This document shows, piece after piece, positions 60,308 through 64,000 of a stretch of 64,000 nucleotides of DNA. This DNA is from Psychrobacter sp. MF31 (GTDB taxonomy: Bacteria; Pseudomonadota; Gammaproteobacteria; Pseudomonadales; Moraxellaceae): the NCBI RefSeq assembly GCF_012847335.1, contig NZ_JABBDX010000001.1:62001-126000 (forward strand), written 5' to 3'. Position numbers and translations under genes: made by a program. Position 1 is the stretch's first letter; the number at the start of each line of letters is the position of its first letter. The notes beneath the pieces are model-generated. The model was not told where the DNA came from. It saw only the letters and a list, made by a program, of their open reading frames with translations, and made no database searches.

Positions 60308-61705
60308 TCAAGCAGCTTTTTGATCAAACCCTAAAGAGCGAAAGGCGATTTTTAGATTGTCGTTATGGGCAACGATTTTTTGTTCGATTTTCGCGTATTC
60401 ATGCTTAAGCTTTTCATCGACTTCATGCAAGCGGTCAGCAAACTCAGTCTTTTTCATCTCAATGGTTTTGGTCTTTAATGCTTGCCATTCCTCAACCGTT
60501 TGCGTGAACGCCTCAAATTCAAGTTTGATGCGCTCTTGGAAGTGGATCATCGCTTGCGGCAGATCAATGCCACTGGTGTTGACGGTATCGATTTGCTCTT
60601 GGGCGCGTTTAAACTGCATTTGAACTTCAGCATGTTTAATGGTGGCGTCATCAATAGTGCGTAGCTCACTGGTCAATCCCACTTTTGATAGCGCTGCAAT
60701 CAGCCACTTAGTTGGGTCATATTGCCACCATTTCACGCCATTTCGGTAGTCGTATTGGAAGAAGTGGTGGTAGTTATGATAGCCTTCACCCCAAGTGAAA
60801 ATCGCTAAGATAAAGTTATCACGAGCCGTGTTGGTATCAGTATAAGGTCGCGACCCAAACATATGGCATAGCGAGTTAATAAAAAAGGTGAAGTGATGGG
60901 TGAGCACCAAACGCAGTAATCCTGCTAATACAAGCGTTCCCCAAACATCCCCAACCAAAAGTCCTGCTGCAGTGACCAGTCCTAAATTGGCAGCCAGCAC
61001 CCAAAGACCGTAGTATTTGTGCTGAATTTGCAGCGTTTTATCTTTGGTCAAATCGGGAATGTTTTTATAGTCAAACTTGCCACTTGGGTAGTTTTTGAGC
61101 ATCCAACCGATATGACTGAACCAAAAACCGCGCTTGGCTGAGTACGGGTCGTCCATTCGGTGGTCAACATGACGGTGATGGCTTCGGTGACCTGAGCACC
61201 AGTCAAAGGCAGAACCTTGAACCGCTAAGGTTGCGCCCGTTAATAAAAAGTTTTTAACAACGGGATGGGCTTTATAAGCGCGATGCGACAACAAGCGATG
61301 ATAGCCTGCGGTGATACTAAGCCCTGTCCATGCCATGAAAAAGCCAAATGCGCCCCAAACCGGTAAGCTGACTTTATGAGTAAGCAAATACCACGGGGTA
61401 ATAACGGCTGCGGCAAGTGGCGTTGCGACCAAAATCGTTGCCGGAATCCAGTTGATCGGCGCTTTTTTAAATTCAAGCTCCCGGATGTCGATCACCTCAT
61501 TGATGGTCACATCCGTAGGCGTTGACGGCTGAGTGAGATAACTGCTTGCCTGATCTGGCGAGTTGGTTTTTGATGCATTTTTATCCTCAAGCCACGTTTT
61601 AAAGCGTAGCGCCCCTGTCCCAGCAGTTTGGATTAATGCGTCACCAGATTGGATTGCGAATCGCAAGCCTTTTAGCGGCAAGCCCATTGCTTTTTTTGCA
61701 ATCAT
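60308..61705 (-). CDS. Acyl-CoA (delta-9) fatty acid desaturase with C-terminal coiled coil
   Basis: This membrane di-iron enzyme introduces a double bond into acyl chains, important for cold growth. The three histidine boxes are visible: GYHRLLSHRAY near residue 133 (HxxxxH), WCSGHRSHHRHVDH near 170 (HxxHH) and GEGYHNYHHFFQYDYR near 310 (HxxHH). Four hydrophobic segments lie between. About 65 N-terminal residues and 100 C-terminal residues flank the core. The tail (FQERIKLEFEAFTQTVEEWQALKTKTIEMKKTEF...) is predicted coiled coil and is unusual compared with eukaryotic-type desaturases. It stands alone between a terminator and a 250-base AT-rich promoter region. Confidence 0.92.
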   Translation of the reverse strand: MIAKKAMGLPLKGLRFAIQSGDALIQTAGTGALRFKTWLEDKNASKTNSPDQASSYLTQPSTPTDVTINEVIDIRELEFKKAPINWIPATILVATPLAAAVITPWYLLTHKVSLPVWGAFGFFMAWTGLSITAGYHRLLSHRAYKAHPVVKNFLLTGATLAVQGSAFDWCSGHRSHHRHVDHRMDDPYSAKRGFWFSHIGWMLKNYPSGKFDYKNIPDLTKDKTLQIQHKYYGLWVLAANLGLVTAAGLLVGDVWGTLVLAGLLRLVLTHHFTFFINSLCHMFGSRPYTDTNTARDNFILAIFTWGEGYHNYHHFFQYDYRNGVKWWQYDPTKWLIAALSKVGLTSELRTIDDATIKHAEVQMQFKRAQEQIDTVNTSGIDLPQAMIHFQERIKLEFEAFTQTVEEWQALKTKTIEMKKTEFADRLHEVDEKLKHEYAKIEQKIVAHNDNLKIAFRSLGFDQKAA

Positions 61706-61956
61706 ATAATATCCCTAGCGGTATTGATTTCAGCCTCTATATTACCTGAATTAATTGGGAAAGTGAACGCTTATTCACTATAAAAATATTGCTAAATAAC
61801 AATAACTTGTATGAATTTTAGTTACAGTTACCAATAAAACCCTACAAGCTCTCAGGATTTAGCATAGTTTGTAATCAAATCGCGAATATTTTGTCCAAGT
61901 GTTTATTAGTAAACGAAAACTAGAGATTAAAAAACAATCAAGAAAAAATAAAAAGA

Positions 61957-62700
61957 TCACAAAATCTGTGTCGGAATGTCAGTGATAATGACATCCACTT
62001 GCCAAAAGACCAGTTGCTTGACTACCTCAAGATCATTGACCGTCCAAGCGCTTACCTTTAAGCCATAGCGGTGACAATTTTGGATAACCGCTTGAGTTAA
62101 TAAAGGATAATAAACGCCCAGTTGTTGGCAGCCAAGCTGAAGCGCGCTGTTTGCGGCGTAAGTTAAGGCTTCAGGAGTTCGGATTAACAACCCACGCGGG
62201 ATTTGTTTTAGTACAGGATGGCGCTGCAATTGCTGCAAAAGCTGGCGATCAAAGGTGGTTAATGCTATGGGCAATTTATGAATTTCAGCGCCGCTAAACG
62301 CGGTATTAAGCGCTTGAATCAGTTTTTGATGAGAGGTTCTGCCATGCGTTTTGATCTCAAGCTCAATATGGCTAAAGGTTGCAGCAATAGCATCGGAGGC
62401 ATTGAGAACTTGAACAAGCGTTTCAAGCGTAATGATCGGGTGCCCAGATTGCAGTTGGCGGCGGATTTCTTTTAAGGTTAACTGGTCTATCCTAGATTGA
62501 TTGCCGCAAAGCCGTTGCAGCGTGTCATCATGAAACACGACCAAATGACCATCAAAGGTGAGCTGAACGTCAAACTCAATGCCCGCAAGACCAAGTGACT
62601 GCAAACGTTTGGCATGTTCAAAGCCAAATAAGGTATTTTCAAGCGCTTCACTGCGCGCGCCGCGATGCCCTAACAGCTGAGTTCGGTTGAGTGCAATCAT
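61957..62700 (-). CDS. Glycerophosphodiester phosphodiesterase
   Basis: The enzyme cleaves glycerophosphodiesters to glycerol-3-phosphate and an alcohol. The catalytic HRGARSEALENTLFGFEHA (His12, Glu) is near the N-terminus. GIEFDVQLTFDGHLVVFHDDTLQRLCG near residue 40 supplies the metal ligands (Glu, Asp) and the second histidine. Then come IELEIKTHG near 122 and a C-terminal KVSAWTVNDLEVVKQLV. No signal peptide is present, so it is cytoplasmic (UgpQ-like). Length (247 aa) is typical. Confidence 0.93.
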   Translation of the reverse strand: MIALNRTQLLGHRGARSEALENTLFGFEHAKRLQSLGLAGIEFDVQLTFDGHLVVFHDDTLQRLCGNQSRIDQLTLKEIRRQLQSGHPIITLETLVQVLNASDAIAATFSHIELEIKTHGRTSHQKLIQALNTAFSGAEIHKLPIALTTFDRQLLQQLQRHPVLKQIPRGLLIRTPEALTYAANSALQLGCQQLGVYYPLLTQAVIQNCHRYGLKVSAWTVNDLEVVKQLVFWQVDVIITDIPTQIL

Positions 62701-62912
62701 GATTGCGTCCTAATCAAAGGTTAAACCTTAAATTGTTAAACTCTGCATTTTTGACATTTATGCTTTAAAAAGTTGAGTTTTAAAATTTAAGCCGTTAAAA
62801 CGACAGTTTACTGGATAATTTAATGGCGGATCAATGCGCGTAAGTAATGACCCACGATTATAAATTTCGTATAATGGCTTCATTTTACTCAAAAGTTTAG
62901 GAGCAAGACAAA

Positions 62913-63926
62913 ATGAGCGCAGCAAAACAGCCCCAGCTAATGTGGTCAAATTTGGCAAAAATAGCAGGGATAAGTGTGATGGTTGGGATGGCGCTTGCCG
63001 GTTGTAGCAAAGCGGATAAATCAGAAGATGCGCCTGAAGAAACGGTGGTGGTTGACAATAGCGATGTGGCGCCAGCAGTAGGCTGTCAAGACCCTTTGGT
63101 TCAAGATCGGCTTAAAAATGCGCTTAAAAATGCCTTATATCAGCAGTCGCAATCGCTGGTTGTCGGCTATGGTAGCGAGGCAGATGTTAGCTTAGATACC
63201 AGTATGGTTCGCAATAAAATTAATAATATTGGCGTTGGTATTAACAATATTTCCATGCTTCAAGCGGCAAATGCCAATGGCATCACCACTTGTCAGGCAG
63301 CGATCAGTCTTGCTTTGCCAAGCGAAGATGTGTTTTTGACCAATCAGCTAAATGCTGAAAACAATCATCCAACGCTGCAATCACAAGTGGCGCAAGACAA
63401 TTTGCGCATGTCAGACAATACGATGATTGATGATGCGCTCACCTATATTGTTGGCGCGCAAAACGGTCAAGTCCAAGTGCGAATTGTCAGTAACCCGCCG
63501 CTGCTCACTGCCGCTGCTGACGTGGTGGCAAGCTCGATGCTCAAATCAGCGCTTGATAATCAAAGCCAAAGCTTGCCGCAATCAAGCAGCAATCAAGGCT
63601 CAGCGCCTGTCGTTCGCGCTACAAGACCTGCTGCGCCCGCTCAGCCAAAACCACCTGCTCAGCCGACCGCCCCTGCAAAACCTGCTCAACCCTCATCAAA
63701 ACCTGCCGAACCACCAAGTTCAAGCACCAGCTCAAATAGCCAAAGCAGCTCAAGTGCCCAAACCCCAAGCTCAAGCAGCAGCTCATCAAGTTCAAATAAT
63801 AGCAGCGCAAGCAGTTCGGCAAACAGCAGTGCTAGCACGCCAAGTACAAGTGCCAAGCCGCAACCTGCTGCACCAAAAGATGACAGCATTGATATGGTCA
63901 TCATTGAAGAAAACGGCACTTATTAA
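62913..63926 (+). CDS. Lipoprotein with Ser/Pro-rich C-terminal tail, unknown function
   Basis: The 337-residue protein has a lipoprotein signal ending in ALAGC (Cys31). A folded middle domain (residues about 50-205) contains two similar halves, each starting DPLVQDRLKNALKNAL or DVVASSMLKSALDNQSQSL, which suggests an internal duplication. Residues about 235-325 are low complexity: Pro/Ala/Gln repeats with PAQP, then runs of Ser, Asn and Thr. The tail may span the periplasm or cell wall. It ends DDSIDMVIIEENGTY. The family is not recognised. The GTTTAGGAGCAAG site before the ATG supports the start. Confidence 0.78.
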   Translation: MSAAKQPQLMWSNLAKIAGISVMVGMALAGCSKADKSEDAPEETVVVDNSDVAPAVGCQDPLVQDRLKNALKNALYQQSQSLVVGYGSEADVSLDTSMVRNKINNIGVGINNISMLQAANANGITTCQAAISLALPSEDVFLTNQLNAENNHPTLQSQVAQDNLRMSDNTMIDDALTYIVGAQNGQVQVRIVSNPPLLTAAADVVASSMLKSALDNQSQSLPQSSSNQGSAPVVRATRPAAPAQPKPPAQPTAPAKPAQPSSKPAEPPSSSTSSNSQSSSSAQTPSSSSSSSSSNNSSASSSANSSASTPSTSAKPQPAAPKDDSIDMVIIEENGTY

Positions 63927-64000
63927 AATTTAGAGGCGCTTATTAAAACTTAGATAGGAAAGGTTTTATAACGTTGCATTGAAATAATAAAGACAGAGTA
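63927..64000. other. Non-coding window end with a short direct repeat
   Basis: The string CTTATTAAAA(T/C)TTAGA occurs twice, just over 20 bases apart (around 63918 and 63940), starting in the lipoprotein stop region. Nothing else is seen. Confidence 0.4.

Noticed and set aside
63427-63933. Alternative-frame ORF over the Ser-rich lipoprotein tail
   Set aside because: It arises from low-complexity sequence in the real frame; the lipoprotein has a signal, lipobox and ribosome site.

Overview
The window looks like the chromosome of a Moraxellaceae gammaproteobacterium, most probably Psychrobacter or a close relative. This rests on moderate-to-low GC, the gene families and their order (cobS/cobC, molybdenum cofactor supercluster, DUF2058, acyl-CoA desaturase with a coiled-coil tail) and tRNA sequence. 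The genus is an inference from general resemblance; no search was run.

Layout. (1) 1-5960: the end of a cobalamin locus (cobS, cobC-like), an SMR efflux protein, glycerate kinase, a secreted WG-repeat protein, an MFS exporter and an aromatic/aspartate aminotransferase. (2) 6364-22952: a molybdenum enzyme supercluster. It holds a YdeP-like molybdopterin oxidoreductase with fdhD, a PaoABC-like aldehyde oxidoreductase with its XdhC and MocA maturation factors, nearly the full cofactor pathway (moeA, moaA, moaB, mobA, moaC, moaD, moaE) and molybdate uptake genes modA-modB. No modC is present. (3) 23011-31250: DUF2058, aspartase, a tight four-gene cluster (acyl-CoA dehydrogenase-like, PIG-L deacetylase, SAM methyltransferase, GT2), then otsBA for trehalose.

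(4) 31568-53913: accessory DNA between a broken tRNA-Gly relic and an intact CAT-anticodon tRNA. Its first half has two diverged tandem copies of a three-gene recombinase module: a small protein, a degenerate tyrosine-recombinase-like protein lacking the tyrosine, and a large protein. In copy 2 the large protein (1053 aa) carries a complete tyrosine recombinase active site; in copy 1 it is cut short before that domain. Then come a very AT-rich orphan gene between IS256-like inverted ends, a lipoprotein, a HigBA/RelE-type toxin-antitoxin pair, and an IS630 element nested inside an IS3 element. Both transposases also carry hairpin inserts next to the catalytic Glu codon. The second half is a P4/PICI-like satellite: integrase, coiled-coil protein, AlpA-like regulator and DUF927 primase-helicase. 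It has candidate operators, integrase arm sites and a cluster of GGGACGG iterons that may be its replication origin.

(5) 53977-64000: core genes again: a FolM/PTR1-like pteridine reductase, cca, maeB, selO, a fatty acid desaturase, a glycerophosphodiester phosphodiesterase and a Ser-rich lipoprotein.

The best candidates for undescribed biology are the duplicated three-gene recombinase module and the hairpin inserts shared by two unrelated transposases.
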